A DNA stretch of 64,000 nt from Pseudorhodobacter ferrugineus DSM 5888 (GTDB lineage Bacteria; Pseudomonadota; Alphaproteobacteria; Rhodobacterales; Rhodobacteraceae): NCBI RefSeq assembly GCF_000420745.1, contig NZ_ATVN01000004.1, positions 124,001 through 188,000 on the forward strand, in the 5' to 3' direction. Shown here piece after piece: positions 57,199-64,000 of the stretch; position 1 is the first letter of the stretch, and the number at the start of each line of letters is the position of its first letter. The position numbers were made by a program, and so were the translations under genes. Below the pieces are notes generated by a model. The model had not been told where the DNA came from and searched no databases. It worked only from the letters and a program-made list of their open reading frames with translations.

Positions 57199-58212
57199 AT
57201 GGAAATTGTATTATTGTTGGCTTTGCCGTTTTTGGCGTTTCTTGGCCTGTCTAACGACGACAATGACGATAGTGGCACAACAGATGGCGGCGAAACCGGT
57301 GGTGGTGGTGGCGAAGAGCAGGAAGAGGGCCAAACCTATTTCGGCACCACAGGCGATGACAGCATTGCGGGCACCGATGCGGATGATCTGTTTGATGTCG
57401 GTTCCGGCGACGATACCATTTTCGGCGGCCTTGGCGATGACACCATCATTGGCGGCTTGGGTGATGACGAACTTGAAGGCTTTGACGGGGATGATTCCAT
57501 TGATGGCGGCGACGGCGATGATCTGCTTTGGGGCCGCGACGGCAACGACATTCTGAATGGCGGCAATGGCGCAGATAGGGGCGTCGGCGGCCTTGGAGAT
57601 GACATAATCTATGGTGGCCGTGACGATGACACCCTTGCAGGCAGCCAAGGCAGCGACGAGATTTACGGTGGCGATGGTGACGACATCGTCTTTGTCGGCA
57701 TAGATGAAGGTTCGGACGAGATTTATCTGGGCGATGGCAACGATGAACTTGACGCCCTAACCGCAACGTCCGCGCAGCTCGCCTATGGAAACGCTGGCAA
57801 TGACACGATGATGGGCGGCGACGGCTTTGATACCTTGTTCGGCGAGGATGGGGACGATGCCCTTTACGGCGGTGCAGGCGGTGGCGCGCTTGATGGTGGC
57901 ATCGGTGATGACACCCTGACCAGCATCGGCGACGCTGATCTGATCGGCGGTGACGGCAGCGATGCCTTTACCATCGCAACCGATACGACCGGCGTGCTTC
58001 AGGTTCTCGACTTTATCGTTGATGTCGACCGGATCGAGGTTCAAGTCGATGATCCGACCACCCCACCCGTTGTCACAACAGCCCTTGCTGCAAACGGTCT
58101 GGATAGCGAAGTATTGCTCGACGGGGATTTGCATATGGTCCTGCAGGGAATCACCCCCGATCAGCTGACCGCCGCTTCGGTTGTGTTGGTTAACGCACCA
58201 ATCGCGGCTTGA
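57199..58212 (+). CDS. RTX calcium-binding protein 2
   Basis: 337 residues. A hydrophobic start MEIVLLLALPFLAFLGLSN, an Asp/Gly/Glu-rich linker, then RTX nonapeptides (GGLGDDTIIGGLGDDELEGF and others, about 55-250), and a non-repeat tail ending LVNAPIAA. Start ATG 57199 follows attgagg; an in-frame region upstream is not credible. The N-terminus has no positive charge and no clear cleavage site. First of three tandem RTX genes. Confidence 0.85.
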   Translation: MEIVLLLALPFLAFLGLSNDDNDDSGTTDGGETGGGGGEEQEEGQTYFGTTGDDSIAGTDADDLFDVGSGDDTIFGGLGDDTIIGGLGDDELEGFDGDDSIDGGDGDDLLWGRDGNDILNGGNGADRGVGGLGDDIIYGGRDDDTLAGSQGSDEIYGGDGDDIVFVGIDEGSDEIYLGDGNDELDALTATSAQLAYGNAGNDTMMGGDGFDTLFGEDGDDALYGGAGGGALDGGIGDDTLTSIGDADLIGGDGSDAFTIATDTTGVLQVLDFIVDVDRIEVQVDDPTTPPVVTTALAANGLDSEVLLDGDLHMVLQGITPDQLTAASVVLVNAPIAA

Positions 58213-58346
58213 ATTAATGCTGCATCAAGCACAATAACAGCGGCGCGCACCCATTGTTTCCGGTAAATCTGTACAATGGGGGCCGCCAAGATAAATCAGA
58301 TTGACGACACCGCAAATGCGGCGTTTTAGTATCTAGCTGCTGCAAA

Positions 58347-58361
58347 TTAACACAATATTAA
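58347..58361. promoter_or_regulatory. CtrA-type box upstream of RTX gene 3
   Basis: TTAACACAATATTAA, a perfect TTAA-N7-TTAA, 129 nt before the ATG at 58491 and with the same GCAAA...TCT flanks as the box at 57059. Confidence 0.6.
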
Positions 58362-58490
58362 TCTTTGGACTCGGCACGCCCCAAGCAAAGCAAAGGGGCG
58401 CGCCATAACGCGGAAGATGTGGTCACGTTCACGGTTTGCCTTTGACCTGGGGGGGTCATGTCAAACCTCTGTCTTGTTAGGGGTTATCCT

Positions 58491-60023
58491 ATGGAATTTT
58501 TACTTTTGCTTCTTGTCCCTCTCGCTCTTGGTGCTTTGTTCTCGGGGGGCGGCAGTGACGATACCGACACCCCACCAGAAGAGCCAAATCCAGAAAACGC
58601 CGTTGAGGGCACAACCGGCCCCGATACGCTGCTTGGTACAAGCGCCGCCAATACGATGATCGGCAATGACGGCGACGACACCCTCAGCGGTGCAGGCGGC
58701 GCTGACGACATGTTTGGCGGCAACGGCGATGATGTGCTGAACGGCGATGCAGGCGATGATACCTTGCAAGGCGCCGAAGGCGACGATGTCCTTAACGGCG
58801 GCGAAGGCAACGACTCGTTGCTGGGCGGCGGCGGGAACGACTCGCTTGCAGGGGGTATCGGCAACGACACCCTTATCGGCGATGGCGGCGCAGATACGCT
58901 GAACGGCGGGCTGGGCGATGACCTCCTTCACGGCGGCAACGGCAGCGACTCGCTGAACGGCGGCGCGGGCAATGACGCGGTCTATGGCGGCAACAATGCC
59001 GACACCTTGATCGGCGGCACCGGCGCAGATTCGCTTTACGGCGGCAATGGCAATGACATCCTGACCGCCCGCCCCCAGAACGCGGCAGATGACCGCGACC
59101 CGCAAGGCGATCTGCTGGACGGTGGCGCAGGCGATGACACCCTGCGCGGCGAATCCGCCTTTGTTCTGGGTGGGGCCGATACCTTGACAGGTGGCGCGGG
59201 GGCAGATGAATTCCGCATCAACGCGCTTGGCGGTGCCGTGGGTCAGGCTGTGGTCGACCCGGCTGTTATCACCGACTTTTCCCGCGACGATACGCTTGAA
59301 ATCCGCGTTGACCGCTTGTCGGCCAATCCCGACCTTGCCCTGACCCCAACCGCAGATGGCACTGGAACGCTGGTCCAGATTGGTGGCGTGACCCATGTTA
59401 TCTTGCAAGGCGTCACAAACGCGACCGTGAGCCAGATCAGCCTGCTGTCTGACACCCCGTTGGGCGAACGCATCCTTGGCACGTCTGGCAATGACCAGCT
59501 GTTTTCGACAGGCCGCGCAGATTATCTGGCTGGCTATGGTGGTGATGACCAGCTGTTTGCCAATGTTCTGTCAACAGCTGGCGTCACGATGGAAGGCGGC
59601 GCGGGCAATGACACGCTCGACGGTGGCCTTTACGGCGACCTGATGTATGGCGGCGCGGGCAATGACGAACTTACAGGGTCCGGCGTTGATGATGAACTCG
59701 CAGCTGATACCATGTTCGGCGGCTTTGGTGATGATACCCTGATCGGTGCCGATCGCGACATCATGACCGGCGGCGCGGGCAACGACACGTTTGACCTTGA
59801 TGCCTTTTACGGTGCCGTCACCATCACCGACTTTACCCCAGGCAGTGACGTGATTTCGGTCAGCGACTTTGGCGCAGGTGGCGCCGATGCCGCGCAAACC
59901 CTGTCCTTGCGTGCGGTAACGGGGGGGTCGGAACTGCTTTATGGCACCAGTGTCGTGGCCCTGCTCCAAGGTGTTCAACCCGCCAGCATCGACCTTGCCC
60001 GCGATGTGCGACTAGAACTTTAA
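58491..60023 (+). CDS. RTX calcium-binding protein 3, with two repeat modules
   Basis: 510 residues. N-terminus [20 protein letters not shown] then an acidic linker, RTX repeats (about 55-200), a non-repeat stretch with [15 protein letters not shown] and [10 protein letters not shown], then a second short RTX array (about 330-430) and a second tail with [15 protein letters not shown] and VVALLQGVQ. The two repeat-plus-tail units suggest an internal duplication. Start ATG 58491 follows agggg. Confidence 0.85.
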   Translation: MEFLLLLLVPLALGALFSGGGSDDTDTPPEEPNPENAVEGTTGPDTLLGTSAANTMIGNDGDDTLSGAGGADDMFGGNGDDVLNGDAGDDTLQGAEGDDVLNGGEGNDSLLGGGGNDSLAGGIGNDTLIGDGGADTLNGGLGDDLLHGGNGSDSLNGGAGNDAVYGGNNADTLIGGTGADSLYGGNGNDILTARPQNAADDRDPQGDLLDGGAGDDTLRGESAFVLGGADTLTGGAGADEFRINALGGAVGQAVVDPAVITDFSRDDTLEIRVDRLSANPDLALTPTADGTGTLVQIGGVTHVILQGVTNATVSQISLLSDTPLGERILGTSGNDQLFSTGRADYLAGYGGDDQLFANVLSTAGVTMEGGAGNDTLDGGLYGDLMYGGAGNDELTGSGVDDELAADTMFGGFGDDTLIGADRDIMTGGAGNDTFDLDAFYGAVTITDFTPGSDVISVSDFGAGGADAAQTLSLRAVTGGSELLYGTSVVALLQGVQPASIDLARDVRLEL

Positions 60024-60273
60024 ACCAACGCCGCGCCCTTGGCCCCTGCGGTAAACCGCTGGCCAAGGGCGCGAATCACGCGCCAGACCCCTGGGCGCTC
60101 ATGTTTCAAATTTAGCGAAAATCAAACACATCCCGCGCCATTGTTTCGGCATTGTCGCGCCACAGCCCTCGGGTTGAAAAATACATTGACCCTTCGCGTT
60201 TTTGGGGCGTTATAGTTGAAATTGTAACCCACTTTCAGGGGCTTATCATTCTTGAACGCGCAAAGGTGTCCCC

Positions 60274-61257
60274 ATGGAATTTCTACTTTTACTTCTTGTC
60301 CCTGTTGCCCTTGGCGCGCTCTTTTCTGGCGATGGTGATGATAGCACAGATACCCCTCCAAATCCCGAAACCGATGACAACGACGTCGTGCGCGGTGTCG
60401 CCGCAGATGATACGCTGGACGGCGGCGATGGCAGTGACCTTTTATTCGGCTATCGCGGCGATGATACCCTTAGCGGCGGCGCGGGTGACGACCTGTTGGA
60501 TGGCGGTCTGGGCGATGACCAGATTTTTGGCGGTGCGGGCGAAGATGTGCTTGTCGGCGCTGCCGGTGATGACAGCCTGCAAGGTGGCCGCGGCGATGAC
60601 GCTTTGGCGGGCGGCGCGGGCGATGACACGCTCGACGGCGGCGATGGTGACGACGTCTTGAATGGGTCCACCGGATCCGATGTTATGTATGGCGGTGCAG
60701 GCGATGACGTTATCGATGGTGTTTCGCCTACTGCAAGCCGCAGCTTGGAAGACGCTTTTGACGATGTCCGCGATGAATTCAGCGCTTCCATGCGCAGCAC
60801 GTTTGGCACTGATGTGACCGATGCTGATATTGGCCGTTTCCTGAATGACTTTGCGTCCGAAGAGGGCACCCACGGCGCAGACGCGTTGTTTGGCGGGGCA
60901 GGTAATGATCAGCTGATCGGAAATGACGGCGACACCCTGACAGGCGGCGCGGGCAACGACAGTTTCGGCGTCAATTGGGTGACGGGCAATGATCCGGTCG
61001 CAATCACCGATTACGACACCACCATCCAATCCGGCGTCACCACACCCGAAGCGCTGCGGATTTTTGTGGATGATCCCACCATCGTAAATCCGGTTCTGGG
61101 TCTGCGCGACGCCGCCGATGGCTCTGGGGTAGAGGTTCTGGTCGGGCTGAACGTGGTCGCAAACCTGCAAAACGTGGATGTCGCCGATATCAATCTCGGC
61201 TCCATCACGATGGGCGTTACAGGTACGACCGTCATAACACAGGCAATCCGGCTCTAA
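60274..61257 (+). CDS. RTX calcium-binding protein 4
   Basis: 327 residues. The N-terminus [23 protein letters not shown] is almost identical to that of RTX protein 3; acidic linker, RTX repeats about 47-150, a helical-looking insert (ASRSLEDAFDDVRDEFSASM, about 155-195), one more repeat block and a tail with VAITDYDTT. Start ATG 60274 follows aaagg. There is no TTAA-N7-TTAA box upstream, unlike the other three RTX genes. Confidence 0.85.
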   Translation: MEFLLLLLVPVALGALFSGDGDDSTDTPPNPETDDNDVVRGVAADDTLDGGDGSDLLFGYRGDDTLSGGAGDDLLDGGLGDDQIFGGAGEDVLVGAAGDDSLQGGRGDDALAGGAGDDTLDGGDGDDVLNGSTGSDVMYGGAGDDVIDGVSPTASRSLEDAFDDVRDEFSASMRSTFGTDVTDADIGRFLNDFASEEGTHGADALFGGAGNDQLIGNDGDTLTGGAGNDSFGVNWVTGNDPVAITDYDTTIQSGVTTPEALRIFVDDPTIVNPVLGLRDAADGSGVEVLVGLNVVANLQNVDVADINLGSITMGVTGTTVITQAIRL

Positions 61258-61348
61258 GGGCGCATTGCGCCAAATCAGGCGGTCCTGATTTTTGGCCCAA
61301 GACGGTGTTAGGCCGGAACGGGTCGCTGCAAACACACTGAGGCACAGG

Positions 61349-61420
61349 TTAATTTTAGGTTAACGAAAAAAGGGAAGTCGTTTTTTATCAACGACTTCCC
61401 TAAATGTCCGCGCGCGGTCA
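61349..61420 (+). promoter_or_regulatory. Composite element copy 3
   Basis: TTAATTTTAGGTTAA (TTAA-N7-TTAA) at 61349-61363, a 41-nt spacer, and the palindrome TGTCCGCGCGCGGTCA at 61405-61420. Within the spacer lies the dat terminator (61371-61401), yet the gap is the same length as in the other two copies. It ends 17 nt from the dat stop and faces the RTX genes. Confidence 0.7.
61371..61401 (-). terminator. Terminator of dat
   Basis: A perfect 12-bp stem AGGGAAGTCGTT (61371-61382) / AACGACTTCCCT (61390-61401), 7-nt loop, followed on the minus strand by TTTTTCG. It lies inside the spacer of composite element copy 3. Confidence 0.85.
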
Positions 61421-61437
61421 TTGTGCGTACAGGCTCT

Positions 61438-62301
61438 TCAAATCGCGGTCTTGCGGCTCTCTTCCAAATAGATTTCCCGCAGCCTTTTTGCCACCGGCCC
61501 CGGGGTTCCATTTCCAAGGCTGGCCCCGTCAATTTCCACCACAGGCATCACAAAAGCCGACGCCGAGGTGAAAAACGCCTCATCCGCCTGCTTTGCCTCT
61601 TCAATCGTAAAGGGCCGCTCTTCAACCACCATTTGCGCCTCTTTCGCGAACCTCAAAACCGCCGCCCGCGTGATTCCGTGCAAAATATCGTTGGAAAGCT
61701 GGCGGGTAATAATCCGCCCCCCTTTCACAATATAGGCGTTATTCGAGGTCCCTTCGGTGACGTGCCCATCCTCAACCATCCAGGCATCATCCGCGCCCGC
61801 TTTCTTGGCCATCATCTTGCCCATTGACGGGTACAAAAGCTGGACCGTCTTAATATCCCGCCGCCCCCAGCGAATGTCTTCAATCGAGATCACCTTGATC
61901 CCCGTTTTCGCAACCGGACTGTCCGCCATGCCCGGCTTTGATTGGGTAAACAAAACCAGCGTCGGCTTGATCGTGGCAGGGTCCGGAAAGGCGAAATCCC
62001 GGTCCCCCGGATTGCCGCGCGTGACCTGCAAATAAATCATCCCGTCCGTCAGATCATTCCGCGCCACCAATTCGCGGTGAATTTCCAGCAGCTCGTCATC
62101 CGAACAGGGCGCCTCAATATCCAGCTCTTTCAAACTGCGTGCCAGCCGCACCTGATGGCCCGCAAAATCCAGCAGCTTGCCACCCAAAACGCTGGTGACC
62201 TCATAGACCCCGTCGGCCATCAGAAAACCGCGATCAAAGATCGAAACCGTGGCCTCGGCTTCGGGTAAATACTGGCCATTTACATAAACGATGCGCGACA
62301 T
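61438..62301 (-). CDS. dat: D-amino acid aminotransferase (D-alanine transaminase type)
   Basis: 287 residues, fold-type IV PLP enzyme. SIFDRGFLMADGVYEV near the start, the PLP lysine in RRDIKTVQLLYPSM near 147-160 and VTEGTSNNAYIVKGGRI near 185-201 are those of Dat rather than IlvE. It interconverts D-amino acids and 2-oxo acids. It follows the enolase-superfamily gene after 3 nt, so the two form an operon in D-amino acid or cell-wall peptide metabolism. Confidence 0.88.
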   Translation of the reverse strand: MSRIVYVNGQYLPEAEATVSIFDRGFLMADGVYEVTSVLGGKLLDFAGHQVRLARSLKELDIEAPCSDDELLEIHRELVARNDLTDGMIYLQVTRGNPGDRDFAFPDPATIKPTLVLFTQSKPGMADSPVAKTGIKVISIEDIRWGRRDIKTVQLLYPSMGKMMAKKAGADDAWMVEDGHVTEGTSNNAYIVKGGRIITRQLSNDILHGITRAAVLRFAKEAQMVVEERPFTIEEAKQADEAFFTSASAFVMPVVEIDGASLGNGTPGPVAKRLREIYLEESRKTAI

Positions 62302-62304
62302 GAT

Positions 62305-63267
62305 CTATCCCCAGAATTTGGCGCTGGGCGGATGGACGCCTTGCGCGTCAAAAACCAGCGGGTCCTCTCGGTCTTCGGCCAAAAGCAGCGGCCCGTCAAG
62401 ATCGGTAAAGGCCACACCCTGCGCCAACAGGGTCGCGGGGGCCATCGCCAGCGACGATCCAACCATGCAGCCCACCATCAAACCATACCCCTCGGCCAGC
62501 GCCGCCTGCTTCAACGCCAATCCCTCGGTCAGCCCGCCGGTTTTATCCAGCTTGATGTTCACCACATCATACTTGCCCTTCAAATTCGGCAAACTCGCAC
62601 AATCATGCGCCGCCTCATCGGCACAAACCGGCAAAGGCCGCGCCATTTCAGCCAGCATATCATCCGCCCCCGCAGGCAAGGGCTGCTCCACCAAGGCCAC
62701 CCCCATCGCGACCAAATGGGGTGCAAGTTCGGCATAAACCTCGGCCGTCCATCCCTCATTCGCGTCAATGATGATCCGGGTTTTTGGCGCGCCTTCCCGC
62801 ACCGCCTCCAGCCGTGGCATATCATCCGGCGTACCCAGTTTGATCTTTAACAAGGGCCTGAATGCATTCTTCGCCGCCGCCGCCCGCATATTCTCCGGCG
62901 TATCCAGCGACAAAGTATAGGCCGTAATCTCCGGCCCAGGTGCTGCCAGCCCTGCAACTTCCCAGACCCGTTTTCCCGCCATCTTGGCCTCCAGATCCCA
63001 CAAAGCACAATCGACAGCATTCCGCGCCGCGCCCGCAGGCAGGGCCTGTTGCAAGGCGAGACGGTCAATCCCAACGTCCAATCCCTCAATCTGAGCCGTC
63101 ACCGATTCCAACGTCTCGCCATAACGGGCATAGGGCACACATTCCCCCCATCCTGTCACGCCGCCGCGCGAAACCCGCACCGTCAGCACCCGCGCCTCGG
63201 TACGGGAACCGCGCGAAATGGTGAAGACTTGGGCAAGACGAAAGATATCAGGGGTGACAGTGATCAT
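62305..63267 (-). CDS. Enolase-superfamily dipeptide epimerase or N-acetyl-D-Glu racemase-like
   Basis: 320 residues from MITVTPDIFRLAQ. The mandelate racemase/enolase fold is shown by LKIKLGTPDD (catalytic Lys), IIIDANEGWT (metal Asp), ALVEQPLPAG (metal Glu), VCADEAAHD (metal Asp/Glu) and NIKLDKTGGLTEG (second catalytic Lys). Relatives include L-Ala-D/L-Glu epimerase and the DgcA racemase of D-glutamate catabolism; the sequence alone does not decide. No dgcN-like gene is next to it. Operon with dat. Confidence 0.82.
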   Translation of the reverse strand: MITVTPDIFRLAQVFTISRGSRTEARVLTVRVSRGGVTGWGECVPYARYGETLESVTAQIEGLDVGIDRLALQQALPAGAARNAVDCALWDLEAKMAGKRVWEVAGLAAPGPEITAYTLSLDTPENMRAAAAKNAFRPLLKIKLGTPDDMPRLEAVREGAPKTRIIIDANEGWTAEVYAELAPHLVAMGVALVEQPLPAGADDMLAEMARPLPVCADEAAHDCASLPNLKGKYDVVNIKLDKTGGLTEGLALKQAALAEGYGLMVGCMVGSSLAMAPATLLAQGVAFTDLDGPLLLAEDREDPLVFDAQGVHPPSAKFWG

Positions 63268-63578
63268 GGTTTGGCCTGTTGTTGCAGTTGTCTGTTTAAT
63301 CCGGCTGGGCGGGCAATGCCCATCGAGGCGGCGCGCGTTACTGTTGCAAAGACCTGTTTGGCCGTTAAGCGTTGGGTTGAAGTTTGGGCTGGGTTCGACG
63401 GTCGCGCGCGGGTCATTTGACACCTGAGAATTACTTTATCAAAGGTCGCGCGATTTAAGGGGGCATTCAAGGCTTGAATAAATGCTGCAGGTGCAAAGGT
63501 CGTCTTGCACTTGGTGGCGCCACAATCTAACCATGTAAGCTGAAAACCCGACATAAAATTACGCCAAGGATATCTGAT
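63268..63578. other. Divergent promoter region between the epimerase and the malyl-CoA lyase
   Basis: 311 nt without a gene. It contains an inverted repeat GTGCAA (63491-63496) / TTGCAC (63505-63510) with an 8-nt centre, a plausible operator for the lyase gene, and three occurrences of a CAAAG(G/A) stretch nearby. No coding frame of note. Confidence 0.45.
63491..63510. promoter_or_regulatory. Inverted repeat upstream of the malyl-CoA lyase gene
   Basis: GTGCAA-N8-TTGCAC, centred 79 nt before the lyase start. The sequence shows a symmetric site; the binding protein is unknown. Confidence 0.35.
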
Positions 63579-64000
63579 ATGAGCTTTCGCATCCAGCCCA
63601 CCCCCACAGCCCGCCCCAACCGTTGCCAATTGTTTGGCCCCGGCTCACGCCCGGCGATCTTTGAAAAAATGGCGGCCTCGGCGGCGGATGTAATTAACCT
63701 CGACCTAGAGGATTCGGTCGCACCAAGTGACAAAGACAGTGCGCGGGCGAATGTGATCGCGGCGATTTCAGCTGTGGATTGGGGCAGCAAAACCCTGTCG
63801 GTGCGGATCAACGGGTTGGACAGCCCCTATTGGTACCGTGATGTCGTGGATTTGCTGGAACAGGCAGGCGACCGGCTGGATCAGATCATGATCCCCAAGG
63901 TAGGTTGCGCCGCCGATGTTTATGCCGTGGATGCGCTGGTCACGGCGATTGAACGCGCCAAAGGCCGCAAAAAGCCGATCAGCTTTGAAGTGATTATCGA
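63579..64000 (+). CDS. mcl1: L-malyl-CoA/beta-methylmalyl-CoA lyase, N-terminal part (cut by window end)
   Basis: The first 140 residues of an HpcH/HpaI/CitE-family lyase. RCQLFGPGSRPAIFEKMAASAADVINLDLEDSV, with the metal-site Glu in DLEDSV, and SVRINGLDSPYWYRD match Mcl1 of the ethylmalonyl-CoA pathway. It cleaves beta-methylmalyl-CoA to glyoxylate and propionyl-CoA, which supports C2 assimilation in Rhodobacter-type organisms. ATG 63579 follows aagga. The rest lies beyond the window. Confidence 0.88.
   Translation, partial: MSFRIQPTPTARPNRCQLFGPGSRPAIFEKMAASAADVINLDLEDSVAPSDKDSARANVIAAISAVDWGSKTLSVRINGLDSPYWYRDVVDLLEQAGDRLDQIMIPKVGCAADVYAVDALVTAIERAKGRKKPISFEVII

Noticed and set aside
63394-63420. 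GGTCGCGCGCGGGTCATT resembling the palindrome of the composite elements
   Set aside because: The core is close, but there is no TTAA-N7-TTAA at the expected 60-nt offset (63343) and the arms are not symmetric.
1-64000. tRNA, rRNA, CRISPR array or insertion sequence
   Set aside because: No cloverleaf sequence, repeat-spacer series or transposase motif was seen by eye on either strand; a tool search could still find small ones.

Overview
The window looks like chromosomal DNA of a marine-type Rhodobacterales (alphaproteobacterium). Pointers are the petP/petR regulator pair, the order histone-deacetylase-like gene / xseB / ispA / dxs, an hpf-ptsN pair, an L-malyl-CoA lyase gene, RTX calcium-binding proteins, and several TTAA-N7-TTAA sites that match the alphaproteobacterial CtrA consensus. 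Nothing in the sequence fixes the genus. No rRNA, tRNA, CRISPR array, transposase or prophage was recognised.

Layout. 1-8850: housekeeping run (hpf end, ptsN, queG, ilvE, petPR, histone-deacetylase family, xseB-ispA-dxs). 8851-10263: accessory patch with a lone HsdR-N-like gene and short palindromic repeats. 10264-16815: three-gene minus-strand operon (DUF2126 transglutaminase, fused circularly permuted ATP-grasp/alpha-E protein, second transglutaminase); the Anbu peptidase that often accompanies it is absent. 16996-23121: LysE exporter, glycosyltransferase, dapB, fatty-acid-hydroxylase family, rbfA, truB. 23268-24380: first RTX gene. 24377-30354: minus-strand block with a haloacetate-dehalogenase-like hydrolase, pnp, fasciclin, rpsO and peroxiredoxin. 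30555-41727: aldehyde dehydrogenase, a broken flavin oxidoreductase, stress, protease and aminotransferase genes, trpS and an inactive-looking rhomboid. 41782-42710: AT-richer two-gene island with a toxin-like protein. 42953-56992: core metabolism and translation (RluA-type synthase, msrC-like, thiolase, STAS/anti-sigma pair, gamma-glutamyltransferase, aroC-pheS, rplT-rpmI, pyk). 57059-61257: three tandem RTX genes. 61438-64000: D-amino acid aminotransferase, an enolase-superfamily racemase/epimerase and the start of an L-malyl-CoA lyase gene.

The most striking non-coding signal is a composite element present three times (8861-8932, 42863-42934, 61349-61420). It pairs a CtrA-type box TTAA-N7-TTAA (one mismatch in copy 2) with a 16-bp CGCGCGCG-centred palindrome, and the gap is exactly 41 nt each time although the spacer sequence differs. 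Each copy lies 10-18 nt beyond the stop codon of a core gene, palindrome side first, and faces accessory DNA (HsdR-like gene, toxin-like island, RTX array). Perfect boxes without the palindrome also precede three of the four RTX genes. Together these suggest a CtrA-linked layer acting on surface or accessory functions; this is inference.

Other recurrent small elements are a roughly 20-nt motif family (GTATTTTTGCAAAGATGAA and relatives), a palindrome GGTGGGTTTCACCCACC followed by CTACG, and hairpin terminators between convergent genes. Decay is visible in the multiply damaged flavin oxidoreductase and in a 41-residue glyoxalase-family fragment.
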